Shown here piece by piece: positions 26,557 to 35,749 of a DNA stretch of 64,000 nucleotides (position 1 is its first letter; every line of letters starts with the position of its first letter). Where the stretch lies: assembly GCA_008933705.1 (NCBI GenBank), contig WBUN01000005.1:1-64000 (forward strand). The letters run 5' to 3'. A program made the translations under genes and the position numbers. Source of the stretch: Hyphomicrobiaceae bacterium (GTDB taxonomy: Bacteria; Pseudomonadota; Alphaproteobacteria; Rhizobiales; Hyphomicrobiaceae). Below the pieces are notes generated by a model. The model ran no database searches. It was given only the letters and a program-made list of their open reading frames with translations, and had not been told where the DNA came from.

Positions 26557-28233
26557 TCACAGAAGGCCATAGAGCGCGTACTTCCCGTCGGCGATGTTGT
26601 CGGCCGAGAACAGGAACCGCAGCGCATCGGTGTTCTGAGTAGCCTCCCGCTGGCCACTGCCGCGAATTGAGATCGTCTGCGGCGTCGTGTAGTTGGACAC
26701 GTAGGCCCCGTCGAACAGGATGCGCGACCAAGCTGCAGCATTTGCAGGATCCAACAGGGTGATCATGCCATACCAACCTTCGGCGGCGTCATTGCCGATC
26801 TGATTGTTGGCGGCTGGCATGCTCAGCAGTATTTGAGCGGCGCTGCCGCTGCCGGTGGTCAGGGCGCCGGGCGTGTCGTTCACCCCTTGGACCGCGTAGT
26901 TGTAGCCCGAGGCGTCGAAGCTCGCGCCGCCGTCGGTTGAAAACCGGCAGTACAGGTCGACGCCGTCGGTCATCGGCCGGAACGCGGCGAGATGGACGAC
27001 GAAGCCACGGTAGCCGCTCGGGAGCACGATATCGAGCGTGGCGGCGTTTGCGAGCGTTCCTTGGGCCAACAGCACGGACCCAGCGTCGGTGATGCCGTAG
27101 CCGGCGAGCGTTGTCGGCTTGCTGCCGATGTCCGCGAACACATAATTGAGCAGAGTCTTGGCCTGCGCCACCGTCATGATGACCGGCCTGGCCGGGGCGC
27201 CGCCGCTATTGCCGACGAAGGTGCCGGCCCCGATGGCGGCGAGCTGCGTCACGGCGTAGTCGTCGTCGGCCGGCAGCACCGCGCCGTTGCGGCCGTTGAA
27301 GCTCGACACGCCCGAGCTCGGGGAATTCGCCTGGGTGAAGCTGATCGACGAGGTATCGAGCGTGCCGCCCTTGTTGGCCGTGCACAGCCAGGTCGTGTCG
27401 GCGTTGGCCGTCCCTTCCTCGACGGCCACGAAGGCGCCGGGAACCTCGCTCCAGGCGTCCATGTCGGCGGCGCGCGCCAAGGCAGCGCCGGCGGCCGTGA
27501 ACACCCGGATGCCGTTCTCGGCCGGCGCCGTCTGGTCCTTGAGCAGCACTCGGTCGCCGGCGGCGAGCGTCACGCCGTCGAGCGCGGCCGGCGCCGAGGC
27601 GATGTCGACGTTGGCCGTCGAGGCCGCCCGCACGCTCTCCTTGCCGTCGAGACCATAGAGAGCAGCGTCGAGCTGCTGCTTGGTGACCGCGTGCAGCGGA
27701 TTGGCGCCGTCGCCCGACAGCGTCAGCGCCCCCGTCATGGTGTCGCCGGCCTTGTTGACCGGCGTGTAGCCGAGATAGGCCTGCACCGTGGCGCCGATCG
27801 CGGCCGCGATGCGGGCGTCGGCCCGGCCGTTGGTGAAGTACAGGTTGGTTGCGCCCTCGGTCAGGGCGTCGGTCGTGCCGGGCGAGGCCGAAATCTCGAC
27901 ATAGGTCGAGCCCGACCAGCGATAGGTCTTGTTGGTGTCGAGAGCGACGTAGATGAGACCGGTCGAGCCGGTGGCCGGGAATGCGCCCGTGTTGGCGTAC
28001 TCGACCACATCATCAACGAACGAGGGCAGTTGTGCCGAGGGCACCTTGGCATCGGGCCCGAGCGTGGCGATGCCGTCGGCGGCGCCCAGCATGGCGTCGA
28101 AGGTTTCCTGCGCCACAAGCACGCCGGCGAGGCCGAGAATGACCTCCTTCAGCTTCTCGGGCGTGATGCGGCCCTTGCCGCCCGTGTAGAGCAGATTGTT
28201 GATCGCAGCGATGGCGTCAGCGTAGGTGGTCAT
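26557..28233 (-). CDS. phage tail fibre protein
   Basis: 558 residues. The modular, beta-rich and Gly/Ala/Thr-rich composition is typical of fibres: GKGRITPEKLKEVILGLAG at the base, TDALTEGATNLYFTNGRADA, GYTPVNKAGDTMTGALTLSG and SSFNGRNGAVLPADDDY. The last is a common fibre repeat motif. The C-terminal 200 residues would be the receptor-binding part. It forms a unit with the DUF4376 gene. It should bind host surface glycan, which is notable in an element that also carries glycan genes. Confidence 0.88.
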   Translation of the reverse strand: MTTYADAIAAINNLLYTGGKGRITPEKLKEVILGLAGVLVAQETFDAMLGAADGIATLGPDAKVPSAQLPSFVDDVVEYANTGAFPATGSTGLIYVALDTNKTYRWSGSTYVEISASPGTTDALTEGATNLYFTNGRADARIAAAIGATVQAYLGYTPVNKAGDTMTGALTLSGDGANPLHAVTKQQLDAALYGLDGKESVRAASTANVDIASAPAALDGVTLAAGDRVLLKDQTAPAENGIRVFTAAGAALARAADMDAWSEVPGAFVAVEEGTANADTTWLCTANKGGTLDTSSISFTQANSPSSGVSSFNGRNGAVLPADDDYAVTQLAAIGAGTFVGNSGGAPARPVIMTVAQAKTLLNYVFADIGSKPTTLAGYGITDAGSVLLAQGTLANAATLDIVLPSGYRGFVVHLAAFRPMTDGVDLYCRFSTDGGASFDASGYNYAVQGVNDTPGALTTGSGSAAQILLSMPAANNQIGNDAAEGWYGMITLLDPANAAAWSRILFDGAYVSNYTTPQTISIRGSGQREATQNTDALRFLFSADNIADGKYALYGLL

Positions 28234-28311
28234 GCGATGTCCTTTAGGATGATCGACCGTCGACGGCCTCGCCGCAGAACGCGTCCGAGACGCTCATCTC
28301 GAACGTTGTGT

Positions 28312-28427
28312 CGTAGCAAGGACCGAGGAACAGCCGTGGAGGCAGCTCTCGACGCCTGGTTCACGGGGCAAAGAGAGCCAGATGGAAATCGTCCGCAGAC
28401 GTGAAGGAGGTCAAGTATGAGAGATGA
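28312..28427 (+). pseudogene. higB toxin remnant
   Basis: Two frames together read like a HigB mRNA interferase: RSKDRGTAVEAALDAWFTG, then after a one-base loss AKRARWKSSADVKEVKYER and stop. The middle and the usual catalytic C-terminal half are missing. The stop overlaps the following higA-like ATG by four bases, the normal HigBA arrangement. Confidence 0.6.
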
Positions 28428-28853
28428 AAACCAGACCGATCCGCACGGCGGCCGATCACAAGGCCGCCATGGCAGAGGTCGACCGCCTTTGGGGGGCGAA
28501 GCTCGGCACGCCCGAGGGCGACCGCCTCGACGTGCTCGTGACTGATCGAAGCCTACGAGGATGAGCGCTTTCCGATGGACCTGCCCGATCCCATCGACGC
28601 GATCGAATTCCGCATGGAGCAGATTGGGCTTGACAACAAGGACCTGGAGCCGCTGATCGGTGGGCGCGGACGTGTCTCAGAGGTGCTACGCGGCGTACGG
28701 CAGCTCTCAATTGAGTTGATCAGGCGTGTGCACAGCGAGTTGCACATCCCGGCCGAAGTCGTGCTTCAGCGCAGCAAGCGGCGACGCACGGTCGGGACGG
28801 CCAGCCGCCCAAACAGACGCCCGAAGGCGCGAAGCGCTCCGGGCGAAAGATGA
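28424..28853 (+). pseudogene. higA antitoxin, frameshifted
   Basis: The N-terminal half (MKTRPIRTAADHKAAMAEVD to RLDVLVT) and the C-terminal half with the helix-turn-helix (MDLPDPIDAIEFRMEQIG, KDLEPLIGGRGRVSEVL) are both well conserved but lie in different frames. About two bases are missing near 28545, where the family has DVLVTLIEAYED. The first frame stops about 15 bases after the break. A start at 28575 could still give a C-terminal DNA-binding fragment of 92 residues. Confidence 0.75.
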
Positions 28854-28949
28854 TGAACTCCCCGCGCACATTCAGTCGAGTCCGTCGATTTGTGGAAGCG
28901 CCAGGAACGGACCAAGATGGGCCCTCGTCAAGGGACGACGGGGGATGCC

Positions 28950-29303
28950 ATGGGGAAGATCTACCACTGCGTGTTGGCGGTCGCGATGCTGCAAACGTTT
29001 GCGAGCCACACGGCAGCGCAAACACCACCACACCACCGCATGCGCGAGCTGTGGAACGAATTCCAACGTTTCAAAGCCCAACCCGCATTCCGCGAGCTGG
29101 GCTTCTCTCGGGAGCCCTACGGCAGATGGCGCGCGGCGGTGGCCGAGCTTCGCGATCATCCAACCTACGGTAAGCAGCTCCTCATCATTTGCGGCGTTGC
29201 TCCTTCCGAGCTGATCGAGATCGCCCACGACTACAGCTCCATGGGAGCGGACGCCACGACCAGATCGAAAGAGGCCGCGTTCGCAGCCTGCTTCCGTCGC
29301 TGA
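28950..29303 (+). CDS. small secreted hypothetical protein
   Basis: 117 residues. The signal peptide MGKIYHCVLAVAMLQTFASH ends near AAQ. The mature part is helical (FNEF-type FQRFKAQPAFRELGF, YGKQLLIICGVAPSELIEIA). No domain is recognised. The start at 28950 has GGGGG 5-9 nt upstream; an upstream in-frame ATG lacks a signal peptide. First of three small exported or membrane proteins in a row. Confidence 0.5.
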   Translation: MGKIYHCVLAVAMLQTFASHTAAQTPPHHRMRELWNEFQRFKAQPAFRELGFSREPYGRWRAAVAELRDHPTYGKQLLIICGVAPSELIEIAHDYSSMGADATTRSKEAAFAACFRR

Positions 29304-29343
29304 AGCATGATAGCTTCAGTGCGCGCAATGGGGATGCCCCGCC

Positions 29344-29673
29344 ATGATGAGCCGATCAAGCACAGCAATCCTTGCACTGGTGCTGCTCACCGCCAACGCC
29401 GGGGCGCAAGAGCCCCTACCGGAGCGCTGTGCGCCTGCACTGATTGTCGAGACAATGGGCCAAGTCGAGAAGAGGTGCCCGAATCTGCGAATTACCTTCG
29501 AAGGCCATGAGATGGCGGCCACGATAAGAAAGCGCTACGACGACGCCGCATGCTTCTCCGCTGCCCGAAGCTACGTGGCAGACGAGGTTAGGGCAATGCC
29601 GAATGCGTGGTGCACGGCCGCCGAATACAAGCTGAACGGCAACGCCACACCCCTGGTGGCGCGCCGCCGCTGA
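29344..29673 (+). CDS. small secreted hypothetical protein with four cysteines
   Basis: 109 residues with the signal peptide MMSRSSTAILALVLLTANAG followed by AQ, then a mature domain with cysteines in ERCAPALIVETMGQVEKRC, DAACFSAARSY and NAWCTAAEY. The spacing suggests two disulfides in the periplasm. Function unknown. It belongs to the same run of cargo genes as its neighbours. Confidence 0.55.
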   Translation: MMSRSSTAILALVLLTANAGAQEPLPERCAPALIVETMGQVEKRCPNLRITFEGHEMAATIRKRYDDAACFSAARSYVADEVRAMPNAWCTAAEYKLNGNATPLVARRR

Positions 29674-29816
29674 GATCAGGGCTTAGCGCGACGCCTCAGG
29701 CGTTGCCTGTCCGCCTTGACCGACAGCGGGATCCTGCAAGAGCGTTTGCGAGCATCCATTGCCCGTGCCTGCGATCATGTTATCCTCGCACCGGCTCTTT
29801 CCCGATGCGAGGATAG

Positions 29817-30329
29817 ATGCCCATGGCAAGGAAGCCGGATACCCGCACGCCGCTGCAGCGTGTCATCGGCATCATCGGTCTAGGGCTCCTGGGCTTGGTG
29901 GCTTGGCTCAGCGCGGGGATGCTAGTGACGATGATTCCACGCGAACCAGAATCAGCGAAGGCCGCAAGACGCGCCGAGGAGGCTGAGAAGGAAGCCACGA
30001 AGCGCGCCGAGGAGGCCAAAAAGGAAGCCGAGTGCCGGCACAATCGACAGTGCTGGGGCGACAAGCACGAGATCGCCGCCGCGATATACTGCCCGGACAA
30101 GGTGGAGCGCCTGGCCAACTTCGGCTTCGAGTGGACCGACAAGTGGCACGAACTTAAGTTTTCTCGCGTCCGTTGGCACTCGGCTCAGCGCGGCACCCTC
30201 ACCTACATCGGCGACCGTGCGCGCGCCCAGAACGGCTTCGGCGCCTGGCAGAACATCATCTACGAGTGCGACTTCGATCCCGCCACTAACGCGGTGCTCG
30301 ATGTCAGGGCGAGGCCGGGCAGGCTATGA
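29817..30329 (+). CDS. membrane-anchored coiled-coil protein
   Basis: 170 residues. One membrane helix (VIGIIGLGLLGLVAWLSAGM) precedes a charged coiled coil (RRAEEAEKEATKRAEEAKKE) and a C-terminal domain with KFSRVRWHSAQRGTLTYIGD and YECDFDPATNAVLDV. The last part is a beta-type domain of unknown function seen in phage and island proteins. GAGG lies 5 nt before the start. Confidence 0.55.
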   Translation: MPMARKPDTRTPLQRVIGIIGLGLLGLVAWLSAGMLVTMIPREPESAKAARRAEEAEKEATKRAEEAKKEAECRHNRQCWGDKHEIAAAIYCPDKVERLANFGFEWTDKWHELKFSRVRWHSAQRGTLTYIGDRARAQNGFGAWQNIIYECDFDPATNAVLDVRARPGRL

Positions 30330-30355
30330 ACGATCCGGCCTCTTGCCCATGGCGC

Positions 30356-32587
30356 CTAGCGCGACGCCTCGGGCGTCGCCTGACCGCGCGGCGCCTTGAC
30401 CGACAGCGGGATGTTGCCGTTGCCGGAGATGCCGGACCCGGTGACCTCGACGCGAACGCTCGGCGGTGCCTCGACCTTGATGGGATCAAGCGTGGTCCTG
30501 ACCGTGATTTCCCGCTCTGCTACCGCCCCCGACAGCATGGAGCTGGCGGTGGAGGCTGCAATGCCCTTCGGGCCATAGATGCGATCCTGCAACAGGCCCC
30601 AGAAGCCGCCCGGGTTCTTCTGCTCCCACGCAGACTGCCCCTTCGCGTAATCCTCCATGCGCTTTTTGTACTCGTCGCTATTGTTCCACCAGCCGGCAAC
30701 GTCCTTGCCCATGCTCTTGAGGGCGTTGGCGACGCGCTCGACGATCGGGGCGAGCTTGTCCCAATGCTGCCAGGCCTCGTAACCGATCATGCCAATGACC
30801 GACAGCCCTCTGATCATCCTGAGCGCGAAGCCGAGGCGCGTCGCCGCAGCAGATGCACCCGTCAGCCACGCCAGGAAGCGCCAACCATGGCTCATAGCCG
30901 CCGTAACGCCCAGCACGCGCATGGACCAGGTCAGCGCCTTGACCGCCGCGATCGCCGCGATCAGGCCGGTGACGATCATGATGCCCTTGCCGAGCAGAGG
31001 ATTGCCATTGGCGGCATCGGCTAGGCGGCTGACCGCCGCAGCCAGCTCATCGATCATGCCGACGATCGCCGGCGTGAACTCCTTGCCCGTGAGCGCCAGG
31101 AAGAGGCGATCGACCTGTGCCCCGAACGCTTGCTTGGCCTTGTCGTAGGATGCGTATTTCTCGATGTCCCGCAGTACCTTCTTCATCTGCTCACGGTCGC
31201 GCAGGATATTGGGCGCGCGCAGGATCAGCTCATCCATCTCCATGACGGCCGTCCGGTCGTAGCCGAGACCGGCCAGAACCTTGCTGAGCTTGTTGCGATC
31301 GATGGCCTTCTGCAGCTGGGCCAGCCTGTGGACGGCGCCGGCTTCCCACGTCTTCTTCCAGAGCTCGCCGTCGAAGCCGACCTTGGGCGCCAGATGCGGA
31401 ATGAGCACGCGGTTGATCCACTCGGTCGGATTGGTGCCGGCGAGGTCCCCACCCTTGAGCCAGTTCTTGCCAACCAGGGATCTCGGGTCGATACGCCCCT
31501 TCTTGTCGAGCCGAACCTGGCTCATGTCGACCATGCCGAGCTCGCGCCAGAGCTCAGCGCTGTTTTGGCGGACCATGATGCCGCCAACGGTCTTGTTGTA
31601 GAGGGTCGCAAGGCCCATGCCGGCGCGCTGGCCCAGCGCCTGCACGAGCACGGGAAAGTCGACGTGCTTGAAGGTGTCGTCGGCCGCATTGATGGCCGCG
31701 GCCGCTACCTTCTGTGCCATGAAGTATTCGCTGAGTTTGAACTTCTCACCGAACACAATGCGGGCGGCCGCGACTTGTTGGGCGTGGTGTGCCAAATCCG
31801 CGCCCGACAGGTTGCCCATCAGCTCGCCCGACCGGATGGCAATGCTGATGTCCTTGAGGGCCTGCTCGCCCTTGGCGACGTGACGGCCGCCTTCCCAGGC
31901 CTTGAAGAAGCCGTGCAGGCGCACGAACGGCTCGGTCGATTCCTTCAGGATGTGGTCGAAGGACTCGGGCAGGTTGGCGCGCAGATCGTCGATGATCTTG
32001 AGGTTCTCGGCAACCGATGTGTTCTTGTACCTGCCGGACAGCTCGAAAGCCTTCTGGTAGGCCGCCTCGACCGCGTTGAGATCGCCCCCCAACGCATAGC
32101 GCATCTTCTCGCGCATGGTGTCGACCGAGGCAGCGCGACCAACAAGGTGATCGGCGCCGTGCACAGCCATGCTGCCAAGCTGGGCGCCGAACCAGGCACC
32201 GAATGCCTTGTTGAGGAACCCGCCCCCGCCGGGCGCGTCATTTGGACTGGGGCGCACCCACAGCCCATCAGGGCCGCGCGCGAAGCCGGCCTTGGCCCAG
32301 GCGCTATCGCGGGCCGCAACCACCTCGGCAGCAGCCTGGCGGGCCGCCGTGCCAACGCCGACGAACGCCTTCTGGGCCCCGGCGGCGTCGCGCTGCAGAC
32401 CGACCATGGAGCCGCCGGCGCGCATGAGGGCGGAGGCCGCGGAAGCGACAGAGCGCTCCGCCTCGTTGGCGGCCTGGCCCATGTGCCCAACATTGGTCTT
32501 CGCCAGCTGCGCAGCCTTGGCGATGCGCTCCGCCGCTGCGCTGAAGGCGTCGCGGAGGACAACCAGATACTCGGCGGTAACGGCCAT
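30356..32587 (-). CDS. phage tail tape measure protein
   Basis: 743 residues. Long Ala-rich helices at the N-terminus (LVVLRDAFSAAAERIAKAAQ, EAERSVASAASALMRAGGSM) and two hydrophobic stretches at about residues 555-625 (GIMIVTGLIAAIAAVKALTW and later GLSVIGMIGYEAW) are the tape-measure pattern. It would set tail length and help DNA ejection. Start MAVTAEYLVVL at 32587. The following gene upstream (32590-33009) is two bases away and co-transcribed. No tail-tube or assembly-chaperone genes are found beside it. Confidence 0.85.
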   Translation of the reverse strand: MAVTAEYLVVLRDAFSAAAERIAKAAQLAKTNVGHMGQAANEAERSVASAASALMRAGGSMVGLQRDAAGAQKAFVGVGTAARQAAAEVVAARDSAWAKAGFARGPDGLWVRPSPNDAPGGGGFLNKAFGAWFGAQLGSMAVHGADHLVGRAASVDTMREKMRYALGGDLNAVEAAYQKAFELSGRYKNTSVAENLKIIDDLRANLPESFDHILKESTEPFVRLHGFFKAWEGGRHVAKGEQALKDISIAIRSGELMGNLSGADLAHHAQQVAAARIVFGEKFKLSEYFMAQKVAAAAINAADDTFKHVDFPVLVQALGQRAGMGLATLYNKTVGGIMVRQNSAELWRELGMVDMSQVRLDKKGRIDPRSLVGKNWLKGGDLAGTNPTEWINRVLIPHLAPKVGFDGELWKKTWEAGAVHRLAQLQKAIDRNKLSKVLAGLGYDRTAVMEMDELILRAPNILRDREQMKKVLRDIEKYASYDKAKQAFGAQVDRLFLALTGKEFTPAIVGMIDELAAAVSRLADAANGNPLLGKGIMIVTGLIAAIAAVKALTWSMRVLGVTAAMSHGWRFLAWLTGASAAATRLGFALRMIRGLSVIGMIGYEAWQHWDKLAPIVERVANALKSMGKDVAGWWNNSDEYKKRMEDYAKGQSAWEQKNPGGFWGLLQDRIYGPKGIAASTASSMLSGAVAEREITVRTTLDPIKVEAPPSVRVEVTGSGISGNGNIPLSVKAPRGQATPEASR

Positions 32588-32589
32588 GT

Positions 32590-33009
32590 TCAGTGCTCTT
32601 GGTAGGGCGCGATGTCGACAAATTCGCCAGCGTTCTCGCCGCGGAAGGCGAGCGTCTGCGCACACGGCCAGGCTGCGACAGCGGCGTCGGCGAGTTCGCG
32701 CATGGAGGGGAAGATCCTCACGTCCGAGAACACGTCTCGCATGGCAGCGTGGAGCATCGATAGTGCGACGTCACTGGGCTTGGGGCCCAGCTCCACGAAG
32801 CTCGTGTGCGCTGTCCCGTCTGGCCGCTCGAAGATGAAAGCAATGCCGTAGTCACCGCTTGGGCGCTGGACGGGTGGGCCAATCATCAATCCGCGCGCCA
32901 AGCCCGATAGATCGGCAAGACGCGCTGCGAGCGCGCGCAGCAGCTTCTGCATGTCCGCGTCACGTCCGGCTCGGACCTTGACGCGCCGAAAGCCTCGATT
33001 GTCGCCCAT
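32590..33009 (-). CDS. phage hypothetical protein preceding the tape measure
   Basis: 139 residues, MGDNRGFRRVKVRAGRDADM then LLRALAARLADLSGLARGLM. No domain is recognised. The gene ends two bases before the tape-measure start, so it belongs to the tail operon, a place where tail-completion or chaperone proteins often lie. Confidence 0.6.
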   Translation of the reverse strand: MGDNRGFRRVKVRAGRDADMQKLLRALAARLADLSGLARGLMIGPPVQRPSGDYGIAFIFERPDGTAHTSFVELGPKPSDVALSMLHAAMRDVFSDVRIFPSMRELADAAVAAWPCAQTLAFRGENAGEFVDIAPYQEH

Positions 33010-33021
33010 CTTTTCTCCCCC

Positions 33022-33741
33022 TCAGCGGCGCGGTTTGCAGATAACTTCGGTCACGCCGGCCGCCCAAATTGGTTCGACGGCGTGCAACTCGTGCACTTGT
33101 CCGCTCGCGAGATCGGAATCGAGCGGCGCGTTCACTCGTTGACTTGGCGATGGCGCGCGGGCGAGCCTTCCGTCCTTGAGGCGGAGCGGCTCGCGATGAT
33201 GGATTTCCTCGTGGTGCCGGCTGCAGGCGAAGACCACATCGCGTGGCCGTCGATAATCTTGATGGTGTCCGTGCAAGATGCCGGCCCGGGTGCAGTCGAG
33301 AATCTCGCAGACGGTCGGCTTCCGAACCACGCCGCGTTGCACCGCGCGCCGCAGCTCGCGGCTGGCCGCGACCTTCTCCGGATTCGCCGATTGCCAACGC
33401 GCGACGGCAAGACGGTTGACCGCGCGACCGCGCTCGGAGCGGGCGTATTCACGGCACCGTGCACGCTCGCGCTCGAGATGCCTGAGGCGAGACGCACGTC
33501 GGTAGCCGCGATACCGATGCAGATCAGCGTTTCGAATCTCGCGCCGCCTCAGTCTGGTTGCGTCGACATCGTGCCAATAGTGTTTGCGCGCACGGGCTGC
33601 GTCACATGCCTTGCAGATGCGACCGGTCCGTCCACGCGCATTACGCTTCATCCGGTCGCCGGAGACAGTGCGCCCGCAATCGGCGCACGTCTTCATTGTG
33701 GGCGCAACAGCAGCGCGCCCGGCGCGAGGGCGCCTGGCCAT
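33022..33741 (-). CDS. HNH-type zinc-finger protein
   Basis: 239 residues. An N-terminal zinc knuckle (TCADCGRTVS ... ICKACDAARARKHYW) is followed by a very basic middle and a C-terminal HNH-like set: CEILDCTRAGILHGHHQDY, then VVFACSRHHEEIHH. Such proteins are common phage nucleases or packaging accessories. The start MARRPRAGR at 33741 is preferred. The first His of the fold pairs (HGHH) and the ending HHEEIHH keep the metal-binding residues, so activity is possible. Confidence 0.7.
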   Translation of the reverse strand: MARRPRAGRAAVAPTMKTCADCGRTVSGDRMKRNARGRTGRICKACDAARARKHYWHDVDATRLRRREIRNADLHRYRGYRRASRLRHLERERARCREYARSERGRAVNRLAVARWQSANPEKVAASRELRRAVQRGVVRKPTVCEILDCTRAGILHGHHQDYRRPRDVVFACSRHHEEIHHREPLRLKDGRLARAPSPSQRVNAPLDSDLASGQVHELHAVEPIWAAGVTEVICKPRR

Positions 33742-33773
33742 GACTGATCCTCGATGTTCGATGAAAGTTGCGG

Positions 33774-34340
33774 CTAGGCTGGCTGCCGCGCGCTGGGCGC
33801 AGCGGCGCTCGTGATCGCCTTCAGCAATTCCGCAATCTCTCTCGCCGTAGCTGCACTGCGTGGCCTTTCTGACCAGCACAGTTTTTTCGCGAGCGACCGC
33901 GACACGCCAAGCCCGCGCAACCGTGCCTCGCGATCGCTCGCGCGCAACGCTTCAAATTCTTCCAGAGTGAACGACGACGCCGGCGCAGGCAGCCCGAGGC
34001 GACGCCGATAGAACTCGGTCAGGGCGGCCCTGGCCCGGGCATCAACATCTGGCGGCAGTTGAACCCGACCACCGAAAATCGCGGCCGCCGCTCGAAACAC
34101 CGCGACCACGTTGATCACCAGACGATTGTCAGCATCGATGTCGGCGAATAGCAGCCGATTAAGTCCTTGCCCGTCCGGGTTAAGAAACGCTCGGCGAACC
34201 GCCGCGGGATCGTCTACGAGGCGAGCCGTAACACGCTCCAAGACCTTGACCGGATCCCAGATCCTCGCTCTGCGGTCTATCGGAAGCGTGAGGAGGGCGT
34301 GCGGTTTCCTGGGTAAGGTCAGGATGGGTCGGATCGACAT
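33774..34340 (-). CDS. phage hypothetical protein
   Basis: 188 residues. MSIRPILTLPRKPHALLTLP, then DADNRLVINVVAVFRAAAAI and ALTEFYRRRLGLPAPASSFT in the second half. No known motif is found. Its start overlaps the 3' end of the next upstream gene (34319-34507) by 22 bases, so the genes are coupled. It belongs to the leftward phage module. Confidence 0.55.
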   Translation of the reverse strand: MSIRPILTLPRKPHALLTLPIDRRARIWDPVKVLERVTARLVDDPAAVRRAFLNPDGQGLNRLLFADIDADNRLVINVVAVFRAAAAIFGGRVQLPPDVDARARAALTEFYRRRLGLPAPASSFTLEEFEALRASDREARLRGLGVSRSLAKKLCWSERPRSAATAREIAELLKAITSAAAPSARQPA

Positions 34341-34507
34341 GCATCCCTCTCTCGGCGCCGCGCTTGACGCTCCTGGCGATCTCGATCGACATCAACGCGA
34401 AGACAGGAGAGACAACGCGAGACTTTGCCGCCGGCGGCACGGGGACGCTCGCCACATCGCTCGCACATCCGCGCCGCCTTGGCGTACGACGCCTTCGTTG
34501 TGTCCAT
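34319..34507 (-). CDS. small zinc-finger protein
   Basis: 62 residues with RMCERCGERPRAAGGKVSRC and LSCLRVDVDRD, a CxxC...CxxC zinc finger, and a basic tail. GGAGG lies 7 nt before the start. It probably binds nucleic acid. It overlaps the next gene by 22 bases. Confidence 0.6.
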   Translation of the reverse strand: MDTTKASYAKAARMCERCGERPRAAGGKVSRCLSCLRVDVDRDRQERQARRRERDACRSDPS

Positions 34508-34573
34508 GGCTTGCCTCCCAACAAAAAAGCTGCCTAAAGGCGGCTCGATCGTTGCGCTGATCTCTTCAACGCC

Positions 34574-34762
34574 TCAGGCCGCGGACCGGGCTCGCACGCA
34601 AGCGAGGACTTCGGCCCGATCCCAGCGCCGCGTCTTCGGACCGAGCTGAATCGGCCGCGGAACAACGCCGTCGCGGATCAGCTGGCGCAGCTTGTCGCGG
34701 CTGACCGCCAGGAGTTCCTGAACCTCTTTCGCCTTGATGAGCGTGATCGTTTGGGTGGCCAT
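34574..34762 (-). CDS. AlpA-like/excisionase-type HTH protein
   Basis: 62 residues: TITLIKAKEVQELLAVSRDK, then LRQLIRDGVVPRPIQLGPKT, a small winged-helix fold of the AlpA/MerR excisionase family, ending RRWDRAEVLACV. GGAGG lies 7 nt before the start MATQT. A second HTH protein of the same general kind lies next to the integrase (37942). It may regulate the phage genes or help excision. Confidence 0.75.
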   Translation of the reverse strand: MATQTITLIKAKEVQELLAVSRDKLRQLIRDGVVPRPIQLGPKTRRWDRAEVLACVRARSAA

Positions 34763-34916
34763 TTGCCCGCCTCCAAAACACAAAGCCCGCGAGCGCTGGA
34801 TGCGCTGCGGGCGGAAAATTCCACGTTAGCAAAACATATGACTGATTCGTCGAATCTGGTCAAGCTTGGGCGTAAGGCGGCGCACTCGATATTCGTGCGC
34901 GCACGACTTCGAACGC

Positions 34917-35327
34917 TCAGTGCTTTTTTCCGCTGGGGTGCTGAGACTCTATGGATCGTCCATGCTTCTTCAGCGCCGACGCGAGCCCCGCGGCCAGCAA
35001 TTCTATGGTCTCGCCCCCCATCAGAAAGCGCATCTGCAGGTTGTCGCCCGTCGTCAAAGCCAACACGAACTCCCCACCTGAATCACTCGACCCCACAGCA
35101 AAATGCTTGATGCCAAGCAGGTGAGTGCCTTCTTCGAGCGCTTTCCCTGGCGGCATCTTGTCATTGAATGCGATCAGAGACGCAACGAGTTGTGGGATTA
35201 TGTCTGCCGGCATGAATACGTTGCGCTTCTCACCGTTGGTGCCAGTGAATTCCAGTTTGAGCCGCCCGTCGCTGAGGAGGCCCAGGCCTGTGACACCCTG
35301 CGTGTCCCAACCCTTAACACTTGTCAT
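34917..35327 (-). CDS. hypothetical protein
   Basis: 136 residues. Beta-rich N-terminus (DTQGVTGLGLLSDGRLKLEF), then NVFMPADIIPQLVASLIAF and GGEFVLALTTGDNLQMRFL. No known domain is recognised. AGGG lies 5-6 nt before the start MTSVKGWD; an upstream GTG start (35342) is less likely. It lies at the end of the replication-module transcript. Confidence 0.5.
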   Translation of the reverse strand: MTSVKGWDTQGVTGLGLLSDGRLKLEFTGTNGEKRNVFMPADIIPQLVASLIAFNDKMPPGKALEEGTHLLGIKHFAVGSSDSGGEFVLALTTGDNLQMRFLMGGETIELLAAGLASALKKHGRSIESQHPSGKKH

Positions 35328-35392
35328 GTTGTCCCTCGCCACTCACCGCTTCGCCACTTGGCTGTGCGCCTTTGCCAGCTTCTCCTCAAACA

Positions 35393-35749
35393 TCAACTCG
35401 GCTTCTGCCTGCGCCGAGATGTCGGCCCAGCCACAGACTTGGCACATTGCGACCTGCGCGCGAGTGACGCATCGAAGGCCACCGGGCTTTCGTCCGGCTG
35501 GATCGCGATACCGTTGGCAAAGCCGATATGAGCCGCCGTCGGCTCGCACGCAGCAGCGATCTCCTTGGCAGCCGGCGCATCGAGGCGCTCCCTCGGCTGC
35601 GGATAAAAACCGCCCGCGAAAGCCCTCCGACGCTCGTCCGGCGAGCGTCTGGCCCACGGAATGTGGATGCCGTGGCCGAGTCGGCCGGCGGCTTGCAGGC
35701 CTTCGTGAGCCGCTTGGGCGTTGGGCGTTGCTGTCAGGCGGCGGCTCAT
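35393..35749 (-). CDS. hypothetical protein coupled to the replication gene
   Basis: 118 residues, MSRRLTATPNAQAAHEGLQA onwards, with GHGIHIPWARRSPDERRRAF. Its ATG overlaps the stop of the replication gene by four bases (ATGA), so it is translated with it. A different frame at 35343-35447 encodes a possible 34-residue protein with a CQVCGW motif and a helical end; the two overlap, and I cannot say which is used for the last part. Confidence 0.45.
   Translation of the reverse strand: MSRRLTATPNAQAAHEGLQAAGRLGHGIHIPWARRSPDERRRAFAGGFYPQPRERLDAPAAKEIAAACEPTAAHIGFANGIAIQPDESPVAFDASLARRSQCAKSVAGPTSRRRQKPS

Noticed and set aside
26992-32605. Long plus-strand open frames over the tail fibre and tape measure genes
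   Set aside because: No ribosome sites or domain motifs; the minus-strand genes match phage structural proteins.
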